Shown in pieces: positions 8,511-16,505 of a stretch of 48,134 nucleotides of DNA. Where the stretch lies: positions 1 through 48,134 of the forward strand of contig CAYOPN010000013.1 in assembly GCA_964405835.1 (NCBI GenBank). Reading direction: 5' to 3'. The notes beneath the pieces are model-generated. The model was not told the origin of the DNA. It made no database searches and saw only the letters and a program-made list of their open reading frames with translations. Position 1 is the first letter of the stretch. The number at the start of each line of letters is the position of its first letter. A program made the translations under genes and the position numbers. This stretch comes from JAJVIP01 sp964405835. Lineage in GTDB: Bacteria > Elusimicrobiota > Elusimicrobia > F11.

Positions 8511-9370
8511 TTGATCTTCAGCTACATACCACCGATTCCGACGGGACGTGGAACTGGCGATTGGTGCTCGAGCGCTGCCTGGACATGGGGCTGACCGCGT
8601 TCGCGATCACCGACCACGACACGGCCGTGCGCCGCGACGAAATCCGCGATTGGGGGAAAGCCAATGACGCGATGGCTATCCCAGGCATTGAACTTAGCAC
8701 AAGTGAAAACGGCCAGACCGTGCATTTGCTCGGGTATTTTTTGGACGGACCTCAGGAAAATTTGGAAAAGCGGCTGGATTACCTCCGGGAAGGCCGCCGA
8801 ACGCGCAATAAGAAAATTGTCGAGAAGCTCCAAAGCTTAAAGATCCAGGTCACCGAAGAGGATGTGCTGCGCGCGGCGGGCACGGCCACGGTGGGAAGGC
8901 CGCACATTGCGCGGCTCCTGATGGAGAAAGGCGTGGTTAAATCCATGCAGGAAGCGTTCGATAAATATTTGAGCATCAATGGGCTCGCTTATTTCCCAAA
9001 AGACGAGTTGCCGCTGCGCGAAGGCATTGATTTGCTGCACGGCGCCGGCGCGGTCACATCGGTCGCGCATCCGGGGCTCTTAAAACGCTCTCCGGATGTC
9101 CTGGAGGCCTCGCTCAAGGAGTGGCGTTCGTGGGGTCTCGACGGAATTGAAGCCATTTACCCCAGTTATTCATTGGAACAGACCGCCTATTTTGAACGTT
9201 TGGCTTATAAGTACGACTTCATCCGCACGGGCGGCTCGGATTTCCATGGCGATAACAAGCCGCACATTAAAATCGGCACCGGGACCGGTCATTTGAATGT
9301 GCCCGATGAGTTGCTCGAACCTCTTTTGAAAAAACGCGATGAATATTCAAGAAACCAACCAAAAGTTTGA
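8507..9370 (+). CDS. PHP-domain phosphoesterase, TrpH/YciV-like (probable pAp/oligonucleotide 3',5'-phosphatase)
   Basis: A 287-residue PHP-family metal-dependent phosphoesterase. Metal-binding motifs are visible: LHTTDSDGT near the N-terminus (His7, Asp10), ITDHDT at about 37-42, PGIELS at about 59-64, VAHPG at about 185 and a late GGSDFHG. The architecture is that of E. coli YciV/TrpH (RNase AM) and the Chromobacterium 3',5'-nucleotide bisphosphate phosphatase. Members are known to hydrolyse 3'-phosphoadenosine 5'-phosphate (pAp). The gene is locked between APS kinase and an APS/PAPS reductase with overlaps on both sides. Removal of pAp, the product of PAPS reduction, is therefore a well-supported inference. 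A role in RNA 5'-end trimming is the alternative and is not exclusive. Confidence 0.85.
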   Translation: MIDLQLHTTDSDGTWNWRLVLERCLDMGLTAFAITDHDTAVRRDEIRDWGKANDAMAIPGIELSTSENGQTVHLLGYFLDGPQENLEKRLDYLREGRRTRNKKIVEKLQSLKIQVTEEDVLRAAGTATVGRPHIARLLMEKGVVKSMQEAFDKYLSINGLAYFPKDELPLREGIDLLHGAGAVTSVAHPGLLKRSPDVLEASLKEWRSWGLDGIEAIYPSYSLEQTAYFERLAYKYDFIRTGGSDFHGDNKPHIKIGTGTGHLNVPDELLEPLLKKRDEYSRNQPKV

Positions 9371-10046
9371 GTCCGCGACGCCCCAGGAGATCCTGGCCTG
9401 GGCGATCAAGACCTATTCCCCGAAGGTGGGTTTGTCGTCCTCCTTCGGCGGCCAAAGCGCCGCTTTGATCCACATGGCGCTCCAAATCGACCCAAAAATT
9501 CCCATCCTTTTCCTCGACACCGGTTTTCTTTTCAAAGAAACCCTCGCTTTTGTAGAGACGCTGAAAAAACAATTCAACTTGAATTTGAGAACGTTTCGCG
9601 CCTCACCCGACCAGATGAAGGTCACCAAAAAGAATTTGGAGAGCCGACCGGGCTTGCCCCCCGAAGCTTCAGCGAAGGGGGGAATTTGCTGCGACGACAC
9701 CAAAGTGGCGCTCATGGAAAAATCCCTGGAAGGACTGGATTGCTGGATTGCGGGCCTTCGCCGCAGCCAGGGCGCTACGAGAAAAGATATACGGATTGTT
9801 GAGAAATACGACTCAGGTTTGGTAAAAGTGCACCCGCTCGCCAACTGGTCCGGTAAACAGATTTATTCGTACATGAAAGAACACGGCCTGCCGTTTCATC
9901 CGTTATGGGAAAAAGGTTACACCAGCATCGGATGCGAACCTTGCACCAGCCTGCCCACGGCCGGAGAAGGAGAGCGCAGTGGTCGTTGGGCGGGGCTTGA
10001 TAAGAAAGAGTGTGGCATTCACACTTTCCTGGAAAAAAAGGATTAA
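9339..10046 (+). CDS. cysH: APS/PAPS reductase with iron-sulfur cysteines and a palindrome-encoded insertion
   Basis: A 235-residue assimilatory sulfonucleotide reductase giving sulfite. SSSFGGQSA and LFLDTGFLFKETL form the nucleotide fold, and the catalytic Cys225 lies in ECGIH near the C-terminus. Cys117-Cys118 (ICCDDTK) and Cys199/Cys202 (GCEPCTS) are the four ligands of the [4Fe-4S] cluster typical of APS-type reductases; classical PAPS reductases lack them. Bacillus-type enzymes with the cluster accept both substrates, so co-occurrence with cysC is possible. Just before the CC pair, residues 107-115 (PPEASAKGG) are encoded by the inverted repeat at 9657-9682, an apparent insertion. The gene overlaps the PHP gene by 32 bases; no better in-frame start exists after that stop. 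Confidence 0.92.
   Translation: MNIQETNQKFESATPQEILAWAIKTYSPKVGLSSSFGGQSAALIHMALQIDPKIPILFLDTGFLFKETLAFVETLKKQFNLNLRTFRASPDQMKVTKKNLESRPGLPPEASAKGGICCDDTKVALMEKSLEGLDCWIAGLRRSQGATRKDIRIVEKYDSGLVKVHPLANWSGKQIYSYMKEHGLPFHPLWEKGYTSIGCEPCTSLPTAGEGERSGRWAGLDKKECGIHTFLEKKD
9657..9682 (+). repeat. Palindromic element inside cysH
   Basis: CCCCCC (9657-9662) and GGGGGG (9677-9682) flank GAAGCTTCAGCGAA, which itself contains CTTC-AGC-GAAG. The whole 26-base unit can fold into a hairpin. It is read in frame as PPEASAKGG within CysH. The form is that of a small mobile palindromic repeat tolerated in coding sequence. Only one copy of this family was seen in the window. Confidence 0.6.
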
Positions 10047-10063
10047 CTACCAAGGAGACATAT

Positions 10064-10792
10064 ATGAACAGTATGGTCAGTAAGTTTATGGCGGTTTGGC
10101 TTCACCCATGGCAAGCCATGGCGCAGGTGAAAGAAGAAGGACAGGACGCAAGCATTGTTCCATCGATGATTTTTGTGCTTGTCATGGGCGTCATCAGCGG
10201 CATCTTCACTGCCATTCTCTCCATGATTATTCCTTCGGCCGCGGTTCCGGGCACGTCCAAAGCCATGTCACTCATGGCCATCCTCATTGTTCCACTGGTT
10301 TCTTTCATCGGCAGCTTCATCGGCGCCGGCATCATCTGGGCGATTACCTCCGGTCTCTTGAGGGGATCGTTGGCGGAATACAAAACCTCTTACCGTCTCT
10401 TGGCCCTTCTGGCCGCCTTCTCTCCCGTCACATCCTTGATCAACCCGATCCCCGGCAATCTCTTCCTTGGTTTCACGGTCGGTTCGCTATTGGCGCTTCT
10501 CATCAACATCTCGGCGACCGCGGTGATGGTCAAAGGCATCATTATTGTTTTTGAGACGCCGTTTGTTCGCACGATTGTGACCTGTGTGATCCTGTTCGGA
10601 TTGCTGATGACGGTCGGTATCGCGGCGCGCATTGCGGCCCAACGTCAGCTGCAGGGCGGCCCCGGTGGATTTAACGAATTTGGCTCGGCGGATTATGGCG
10701 CGTCCGATGATTTGGCGGCCACCAGCGACGATCTTGAGAAGCAACTTCAGGAATTGGCGGACAAAGCCAAAGCGGAACAAACGAAGAAATAA
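10064..10792 (+). CDS. Yip1-family integral membrane protein
   Basis: A 242-residue polytopic protein. The opening FMAVWLHPWQAMAQVKEE is the usual entry to a bacterial Yip1 domain (cytoplasmic helix before the membrane part). Five or so hydrophobic segments follow, for example at about 34-55, 70-100, 110-135, 140-165 and 170-195. The tail (about 200-242) is hydrophilic and charged, ending in EQTKK. ATG 10064 is chosen because AAGGAG sits 8 bases upstream; the frame extends back to 10010 but would overlap cysH. Function in bacteria is unknown. It is followed by an inverted repeat and a T-rich run that probably ends the transcript. Confidence 0.75.
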   Translation: MNSMVSKFMAVWLHPWQAMAQVKEEGQDASIVPSMIFVLVMGVISGIFTAILSMIIPSAAVPGTSKAMSLMAILIVPLVSFIGSFIGAGIIWAITSGLLRGSLAEYKTSYRLLALLAAFSPVTSLINPIPGNLFLGFTVGSLLALLINISATAVMVKGIIIVFETPFVRTIVTCVILFGLLMTVGIAARIAAQRQLQGGPGGFNEFGSADYGASDDLAATSDDLEKQLQELADKAKAEQTKK

Positions 10793-10825
10793 GACTCAAA
10801 AAAAAGCACAGAAACTTTCAGTACT

Positions 10826-10914
10826 CGTCATTCCGGTGGAAGCCGGAATCCAGTCCTTGAACATGTTTTTGAAGCAGGTTTGAGACCTGGATCCCGGCTT
10901 CCGCCGGGATGACG
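10826..10914. repeat. Paired inverted repeat (MITE-like) with terminator-like right end
   Basis: The left arm 10826-10853 and right arm 10887-10914 are 28 bases each and match as inverted repeats at 25 of 28 positions. Each arm is also a small hairpin in its own right (GCCGGAA-type and ATCCCGGC-TTCC-GCCGGGAT). The right arm is followed by seven T residues (10916-10922), so it probably also works as a Rho-independent terminator between the Yip1 gene and ppdK. The CGTCATTCC...GGAATCCAG layout is a common dispersed repeat style in bacteria. A related single arm occurs at 32257-32284. Confidence 0.8.
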
Positions 10915-10947
10915 ATTTTTTTATTAAGCGCAACTTAAGGAGACGTT

Positions 10948-13659
10948 ATGGCAAAGAAAGTGAAGTACGTTTATTCGTTCGGCGGCGGTAAAGCCGATGG
11001 CAATGGAAAGTTGAAAGATTTGTTGGGCGGTAAAGGCGCGGGTTTGGCTGAAATGTCCGTGGCCGGCGTTCCGGTCCCTCCAGGGTTCACCATCACCACC
11101 GACGTTTGCCGCTATTACTACGCAAACGGCAAGAAACTCCCCAAAGAATTCGATGCGCAATACAAAGACGGCATCGCCAAGTTAGAGAAGAACTTGGGCA
11201 AGAAATTCGGTTCGACCACCGACCCGCTGCTCGTCTCCGTCCGCTCCGGCGCGAAGTTCTCGATGCCCGGCATGATGGACACGATCTTGAACTTGGGTCT
11301 CAACGACCAAGCGGTCGAAGGCTTGGCCAAACGCACCGGCAACGACCGGTTCGCCTGGGATGCGTACCGGCGTTTTCTCTCGATGTTCGGCAACGTGGTT
11401 TTAGAAATCGAAAAAGGGAAATTTGAAAAAGAGCTCGAATCCATCAAGCACAAGAAAGGCGTGCACATGGACACCGACCTCAACGTGAACGACCTGAAAG
11501 AAGTCGTCGAACTTGAGAAACAATTGATCAAACGCGAAACCGGACAGGAATTCCCACAAGACCCATTCAAACAGCTCGCGGGCGCCCGCGACGCGGTGTT
11601 CCGTTCCTGGAACAATCCCCGCGCGGCCACGTACCGCCGTTTGAACAAGATCGATGACAACATCGGCACCGCGGTCAACGTTCAAGCCATGGTGTTCGGC
11701 AACATGGGCAACGACTCCGGCACGGGCGTGGGCTTCACGCGCAACCCGTCCTCCGGTGAAAAAGTGTTCTTCGGTGAATATCTCACCAACGCCCAGGGCG
11801 AAGACGTGGTGGCCGGTATCCGCACACCGAAACCCATCCTCGAACTCGAGAAAGACCTTCCCGAGGCCTACAAAGAACTCCGCACCATCACGGCCAAGCT
11901 TGAGAAAGCCTACCGCGACATGCAGGACTTCGAATTCACGATCGAACGGAAAAAATTGTTCATGCTTCAGACCCGCAACGGCAAACGCACCGGCATCGCC
12001 GCGGTTCGCGTTGCGGTCGACATGGTGAAAGAAGGACTCATCACCAAGGAAGAAGCGCTTATGCGCATCGAGCCGGACCAGATTGCCCAGCTCTTGTCGC
12101 CCGTGTTCGACTTGAAAGAGAAAGGCGGCGCCGTTAAAGGCGGACGTCTTCTCGCGAAAGGTATCGACGCCGGACCTGGCGCTGCCACCGGCCGCATCGC
12201 GTTCACATCCGAACGCGCCGTTGAAATGTCGCAGAAGGGCCCGGTCATCCTGGTCCGTCCCGAAACCAACCCCGACGACATCGAAGGAATGGTGGTTGCT
12301 CAAGGAATCTTGACCGCTATCGGCGGACGCACCAGCCACGCCGCCGTTGTGGCGCGCGGAATGGGCAAACCCTGTATTGTGGGTTGCGGCGTTCTGAAAA
12401 TTGACGAAGAGGCCCGCACGCTTCGCGTCAACGGAACCAGCATGAAAGAAGGGGATTTCCTCTCGGTGGATGGTTTCACCGGCGAAGTGATTGTCGGCCA
12501 AGTGCCGACGCTTCCTTCCGAAGTGATCCGCGTCTTGAAAGGCGAACTCACGGCGAAAGAAGCGCCGATGTTCGACACCTTCAAACAGGTCATGACCTGG
12601 GCCGACCAGTATCGCAAGATCGGTGTTCGCGCCAACGCGGACATCCCGCGCGACGCCGTGATGGCCCGCGCCTTGGGCGCCGAAGGCATCGGTCTCTGCC
12701 GCACGGAACACATGTTCTTCGCGCCGGAGCGTTTGCCGTTCATGCAGCAGATGATTCTTGCCGACAACGAGGCCGATCGTCGCGCCGCGCTCGACAAACT
12801 GTTGCCGTTCCAGAAAGAAGACTTTAAAGGACTCCTGAAAGAGATGAAAGGCTTCGGCGTTACGATTCGTACGCTGGATCCGCCTCTGCACGAGTTCTTG
12901 CCGAAGACCCGCGAAGCGGCCGAAGAACTGTCCGAGAAGATCGGCATTTCGACCGACAAGATCATGCAGAAGACCAACGAACTTCATGAGTTCAACCCCA
13001 TGCTCGGCCATCGCGGCTGCCGCTTGGGCATCACGTATCCGGAAATCACCGAGATGCAGGTGCGCGCCATTTTGTTGGCCGCTGCTGAACTCAAGAAAGA
13101 AGGCGTGAACGTGGTCCCTGAAATCATGATCCCGCTCGTCGGCAACATCAAAGAATTGAAAGACCAGACCGCCATCGTGCGCATCGTCGCCGAAGAAGTG
13201 AAGAAGTCGACCGGCGTGGCCGTGAAGTACTTGCTTGGCACCATGATCGAAGTCCCGCGCGCTGCTTTGACCGCGGACGAGATCGCCAGCGAAGCCGAGT
13301 TCTTCAGCTTCGGCACCAACGACCTCACACAGATGACGCTCGGTTTCTCGCGCGACGACGCGGGCAAGTTCACGAAGGTCTATCTCGATAAGAAGATCTT
13401 CACGGACGACCCGTTCCAGACGCTCGACCAGACCGGTGTTGGAAAACTCATCAACATCGCGATCAAGGATGGCCGCTCGGTCCGCAAGGACATGAAGATC
13501 GGTATCTGCGGCGAACACGGCGGCGACGCCGAGTCCGTTAAGTTCTGCGTGCGCTCCGGCTTCTCCTACGTATCGGCGAGCCCGTTCCGCATCCCGGTGG
13601 CCCGCCTGGCCGCAGCGCAAGCCGTCATCGAAGGCAAGACCAAGTATTCGAATAAGTAA
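10948..13659 (+). CDS. ppdK: Pyruvate, phosphate dikinase
   Basis: A 903-residue cytoplasmic enzyme interconverting pyruvate, ATP and phosphate with PEP, AMP and PPi. The N-terminal ATP-grasp region begins YSFGGGKADG and DLLGGKGAGLAEM. The swivelling phosphohistidine domain has GGRTSHAAVVARGMGKPC with His464. The C-terminal PEP/pyruvate barrel has GLCRTEHMFF, LGHRGCRLG, SFGTNDLTQM and GICGEHGGD with Cys854. Length and motif order are normal. AAGGAG precedes the ATG. The gene is transcribed alone: a terminator-like repeat lies upstream and a strong terminator directly downstream. PPi-dependent glycolysis or reversible gluconeogenesis is the usual context in anaerobes. Confidence 0.98.
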   Translation: MAKKVKYVYSFGGGKADGNGKLKDLLGGKGAGLAEMSVAGVPVPPGFTITTDVCRYYYANGKKLPKEFDAQYKDGIAKLEKNLGKKFGSTTDPLLVSVRSGAKFSMPGMMDTILNLGLNDQAVEGLAKRTGNDRFAWDAYRRFLSMFGNVVLEIEKGKFEKELESIKHKKGVHMDTDLNVNDLKEVVELEKQLIKRETGQEFPQDPFKQLAGARDAVFRSWNNPRAATYRRLNKIDDNIGTAVNVQAMVFGNMGNDSGTGVGFTRNPSSGEKVFFGEYLTNAQGEDVVAGIRTPKPILELEKDLPEAYKELRTITAKLEKAYRDMQDFEFTIERKKLFMLQTRNGKRTGIAAVRVAVDMVKEGLITKEEALMRIEPDQIAQLLSPVFDLKEKGGAVKGGRLLAKGIDAGPGAATGRIAFTSERAVEMSQKGPVILVRPETNPDDIEGMVVAQGILTAIGGRTSHAAVVARGMGKPCIVGCGVLKIDEEARTLRVNGTSMKEGDFLSVDGFTGEVIVGQVPTLPSEVIRVLKGELTAKEAPMFDTFKQVMTWADQYRKIGVRANADIPRDAVMARALGAEGIGLCRTEHMFFAPERLPFMQQMILADNEADRRAALDKLLPFQKEDFKGLLKEMKGFGVTIRTLDPPLHEFLPKTREAAEELSEKIGISTDKIMQKTNELHEFNPMLGHRGCRLGITYPEITEMQVRAILLAAAELKKEGVNVVPEIMIPLVGNIKELKDQTAIVRIVAEEVKKSTGVAVKYLLGTMIEVPRAALTADEIASEAEFFSFGTNDLTQMTLGFSRDDAGKFTKVYLDKKIFTDDPFQTLDQTGVGKLINIAIKDGRSVRKDMKIGICGEHGGDAESVKFCVRSGFSYVSASPFRIPVARLAAAQAVIEGKTKYSNK

Positions 13660-13667
13660 ATAGTACG

Positions 13668-13710
13668 CAGGCGAGGGCGGGTATAAGCCCGCTCTCGCCT
13701 GTTTCTTTTC
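13668..13710 (+). terminator. Rho-independent terminator of ppdK
   Basis: CAGGCGAGGGCGGG (13668-13681) pairs with CCCGCTCTCGCCTG (13688-13701), 13 of 14 bases, around the loop TATAAG. TTTCTTTTC follows at once. This is a textbook terminator nine bases after the ppdK stop. Confidence 0.93.
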
Positions 13711-13757
13711 TCCCTCCAAATCCCTCCTAAAAACCATCCCCTCCAAAAGGATGTGTT

Positions 13758-14285
13758 ATGAAACACTTAGATGTTGTTGTTCATGCAATCGAAGAAAAGA
13801 TACTTGTCATTCGTGGTCACCGAGTTATGTTGGATTTCGATTTAGCCGAGATCTATGGAATTTCGACGAAACGTTTGAATGAGCAGGTAAAGAGAAATAG
13901 CGGACGATTTCCATTGGACTTTTGCTTCCGATTGACGCGGGAAGAGTCCAGTAAATTAGGAGGTGACAACCGGTCGCAATTTGCGACCGGTTCAACCAAG
14001 CACAGAAACACACAATACATGCCATATGCATTTACTGAACATGGGGCGCTCATGGCAGCGAACATATTGCATAGTGAACGTGCGATACAAACAAGTGTTT
14101 TTGTAGTGAGGGCCTTTGTTCGAATACGCGAATTACTTCTCAAGCATGAAGATATTCGGATGAAAATTAAATCGCTTGAGCGGCGCTTCAATAAAAAATT
14201 CTCTATCGTTTTTAGCGCAATCCACGAATTGTTTGACGGGCCGAAAAGAAAATTCCGTGTTAAAGGGTTTAATGTTCGCCACTGA
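13758..14285 (+). CDS. ORF6N-domain DNA-binding protein
   Basis: A 175-residue protein with the phage-derived ORF6N domain at about 10-100. Visible signatures are ILVIRGHRVMLDFDLAEIYG, LNEQVKRN, FPLDFCFRLT and MPYAFTEHGALMAANIL. The rest is basic and probably helical. ORF6N proteins are KilA-N/antirepressor relatives that bind DNA and are widespread as single chromosomal genes. The gene is visibly more AT-rich than its neighbours, stands alone between a terminator and the glc promoter, and looks horizontally acquired. A perfect 12-bp inverted repeat (13968-13992) sits in the coding sequence and encodes NRSQFATGS. AAAGGATG upstream of the ATG is a fair ribosome binding site. Confidence 0.88.
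   Translation: MKHLDVVVHAIEEKILVIRGHRVMLDFDLAEIYGISTKRLNEQVKRNSGRFPLDFCFRLTREESSKLGGDNRSQFATGSTKHRNTQYMPYAFTEHGALMAANILHSERAIQTSVFVVRAFVRIRELLLKHEDIRMKIKSLERRFNKKFSIVFSAIHELFDGPKRKFRVKGFNVRH
13968..13992. repeat. Perfect palindrome inside the ORF6N gene
   Basis: AACCGGTCGCAA (13968-13979), a central T (13980) and TTGCGACCGGTT (13981-13992) form a perfect 12-bp inverted repeat. It may be an operator for the encoded DNA-binding protein or a by-product of codon choice in a conserved motif. Confidence 0.6.
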
Positions 14286-14310
14286 AATGAGACGTGATTC
14301 GGGTTATAAT
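14282..14310 (+). promoter_or_regulatory. Sigma-70-type promoter for the glc operon
   Basis: CTGAAA (14282-14287, four of six -35 bases), a 17-bp spacer and a perfect TATAAT (14305-14310) lie 11 bases before the ATG at 14322. Transcription would start near 14317, leaving a leader of about five bases and no Shine-Dalgarno. Confidence 0.7.
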
Positions 14311-14321
14311 TCGAGCACGTC

Positions 14322-16505
14322 ATGGCCACTCAAAACGCAGCGCTAAATCCGTCTGTTGTTGCACTGTTGAAACAGATTGTCGGCGAAAAAAATGTGCTCA
14401 CCCGCCCTTCCGACCTTTACCTGTATTCGTTTGATTCCGCGTTGGATCGTTCTCTTCCCGCCGCCGTTGTTCTCCCGGAAACGCCCGACCAGGTTGCGCT
14501 CGTCGTAAAACTTCTTTCCAAAAACAAACGTCCGTTCGTTGCGCGCGGCGCGGCCACGAGCCTCTGCGGCGGCCCCGTGCCAATGCTGGGCGGTGTCGTC
14601 ATTGGCCTCGCCAGGCTCACGCGCATTCCCAAATACGAAAAAGAAAAGAGAGAAGTGTTGGTCGAGCCAGGCGTGGTGAATTTGCGGCTCCAAAATCATG
14701 TTTCGCCCGACGGATTGTTTTATCCGCCGGACCCCGGCAGCCAGAAGGCTTGCACGATCGGCGGCAACGTGGCCACGAACGCGGGCGGTCCGCATTGTTT
14801 GAAATACGGCGTGACGTCTCAATTTGTGATGGGATTGGAGTGGGTGTTCCCGGACGGCCAGCAAGCGAACTTAAGAATTGAAGATCCCGGCTACGACGTA
14901 TTGGGTCTTTTGGTCGGTTCCGAGGGCACACTCGGCGTGGCAACGCGCATTCGTCTGAAACTTTTGCCGAAACCAAAATTTGTGCGGACCATGCTGGCCA
15001 GTTTCGGATCAATCGAAAGCGCGATCCAATCGGTGACCGACATTATTGCCGGGGGGTTGCTCCCGGCGACCATGGAAGCGATGGACAAGACCACCATCCA
15101 GGCCGTCGAAGCTTTTTCCCACGCCGGTTATCCGACCGACGCCGAGGCGGTCTTATTGATCGAGGTCGACGGTGATTCCGAAGAAGAGCTGGACAAACAA
15201 GTGGACGAAATTCACGCACACTGCGAAAAGAACCGGCGTTTGGAATTCCGTTTTGCGAAGGACGAAGAAGAACGGATGAAATTGTGGGAAGGACGGCGGG
15301 GAGCGTATCCGTCAATGGCGCGCCTGGCGCCGAACGTATTGGTGGAAGACGGCGCGGTGCCCCGCACGCAATTGCCCGAGGCGCTCCGCCAGATCAAGCA
15401 GATTGCCAGCGACGCGGGATTGCGCGTGGCGCTGTTGTTCCACGCAGGCGACGGCAATCTTCATCCTCAAATCGTTTTTGACGAGCGTGACGAAAAACAA
15501 ACGCGCATCGTGAAAGAAGCCGGGCAAAAGATGCTGAAAGTTTGTGTCGACTTGGGTGGGACCATTTCCGGCGAGCACGGTATCGGGACCGACAAGCGTG
15601 AGGCCATGCGTTGGCTGTTCACGCGGGAGACGCTTTCTTTGTTTCGCCGGATTAAAAATATTTTTGATCCCGAGAACCTGTGCAACCCGGACAAATTGAT
15701 ACCGCTCGTTGGAAAAACCGCCACCGTAGATACCCCGAAGCCGGCGGCCCCTGACGGTGACGAAATGCCGCCGTCGGTCGCCGCTCCCGCCGCTAATGAG
15801 GGCCTGCTGGCACCGGCAACAGAGCAAGAAATGATCGAGGCCGTAAAAAAGTTTGCTTCGGATAAGACCTCGTTCGGTATTCAAGGGTCGCAGTCCAAAT
15901 ACGCGGTCCAAGACAACATGGTGGTCTCAACGCTCAAGCTTGACCGTGTGCTGGACTTTGACAGGTCGAACTTGACGTTGACGGTGCAGGCTGGCGCGAA
16001 TTTGGAAGCTGTCCGCGCTGAAGTGGACAAGGAGAAGCGTTATTTGTGGATGAAATCTCCCGGCACGGTCGGCGGCGTTGTGGCAGCGCGTTCGAGCGTG
16101 GTCCCGGCCATCCGGGACCTGCTATTGGAAATGCGCGTGTTGTTGCCCACCGGGGAAGTGGTGAAGCTCGGCGCTAAAACGATGAAGAACGTGGCCGGTT
16201 ATGACGCCGGAAAACTTTTGATCGGATCGTGGGGGACATTAGGAATTATTCTCGATGTGACCTTCCGCCTGTTCCCGTACCCGGCCGCCCAGGTCAAAGA
16301 GGACGAACATCCACGGCCATTTGTTTTCCGCGACATCCATAAAAAAATTAAGAAGGCGTTCGACCCCGCCGGCTTGCTTTCGCCGCGCATGACGGTGTTG
16401 ACCGAAAAAGAACTCGAAGCCAACCCGCAAGGCCCCAAACGCACAGACCAGTCCTCGGTCGACGAGAGGAAGTTCAAGTCATTGGAGGAAAAATTTTGGA
16501 TGTAA
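14322..16505 (+). CDS. glcD: Glycolate oxidase-type FAD subunit, GlcD-GlcE fusion
   Basis: A 727-residue flavoprotein. Residues 1-470 are a complete GlcD: the FAD-binding-4 domain with RGAATSLCGGPVP, PPDPGSQKACTIGGNVATNA and GSEGTLGVATRI, then the oxidase C-domain with FHAGDGNLHP and SGEHGIGTDK, ending FDPENLCNPDKLIP. After a Pro/Ala linker (about 475-500), a GlcE-like FAD domain follows (GSQSKYAV, VQAGANL, SPGTVGGVVAAR, MKNVAGYDAGKLLIGSWGTL). It ends soon after FRLFPYP, about 150 residues short of a full GlcE. The protein oxidises glycolate or D-lactate-type 2-hydroxyacids and passes electrons to GlcF, whose start overlaps this gene. Expressed from the promoter at 14282-14310. Exact substrate not determined. 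Confidence 0.88.
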   Translation: MATQNAALNPSVVALLKQIVGEKNVLTRPSDLYLYSFDSALDRSLPAAVVLPETPDQVALVVKLLSKNKRPFVARGAATSLCGGPVPMLGGVVIGLARLTRIPKYEKEKREVLVEPGVVNLRLQNHVSPDGLFYPPDPGSQKACTIGGNVATNAGGPHCLKYGVTSQFVMGLEWVFPDGQQANLRIEDPGYDVLGLLVGSEGTLGVATRIRLKLLPKPKFVRTMLASFGSIESAIQSVTDIIAGGLLPATMEAMDKTTIQAVEAFSHAGYPTDAEAVLLIEVDGDSEEELDKQVDEIHAHCEKNRRLEFRFAKDEEERMKLWEGRRGAYPSMARLAPNVLVEDGAVPRTQLPEALRQIKQIASDAGLRVALLFHAGDGNLHPQIVFDERDEKQTRIVKEAGQKMLKVCVDLGGTISGEHGIGTDKREAMRWLFTRETLSLFRRIKNIFDPENLCNPDKLIPLVGKTATVDTPKPAAPDGDEMPPSVAAPAANEGLLAPATEQEMIEAVKKFASDKTSFGIQGSQSKYAVQDNMVVSTLKLDRVLDFDRSNLTLTVQAGANLEAVRAEVDKEKRYLWMKSPGTVGGVVAARSSVVPAIRDLLLEMRVLLPTGEVVKLGAKTMKNVAGYDAGKLLIGSWGTLGIILDVTFRLFPYPAAQVKEDEHPRPFVFRDIHKKIKKAFDPAGLLSPRMTVLTEKELEANPQGPKRTDQSSVDERKFKSLEEKFWM

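Noticed and set aside
11401..13746. 781-codon open frame on the minus strand opposite ppdK
   Set aside because: It mirrors a fully motif-complete PPDK in a GC-rich gene where the antisense frame stays open through codon bias; the translation is rich in His, Arg and Phe with no domain.
13758..14285. Prophage remnant
   Set aside because: Only one ORF6N gene is present, with no integrase, attachment repeats or other phage genes nearby.
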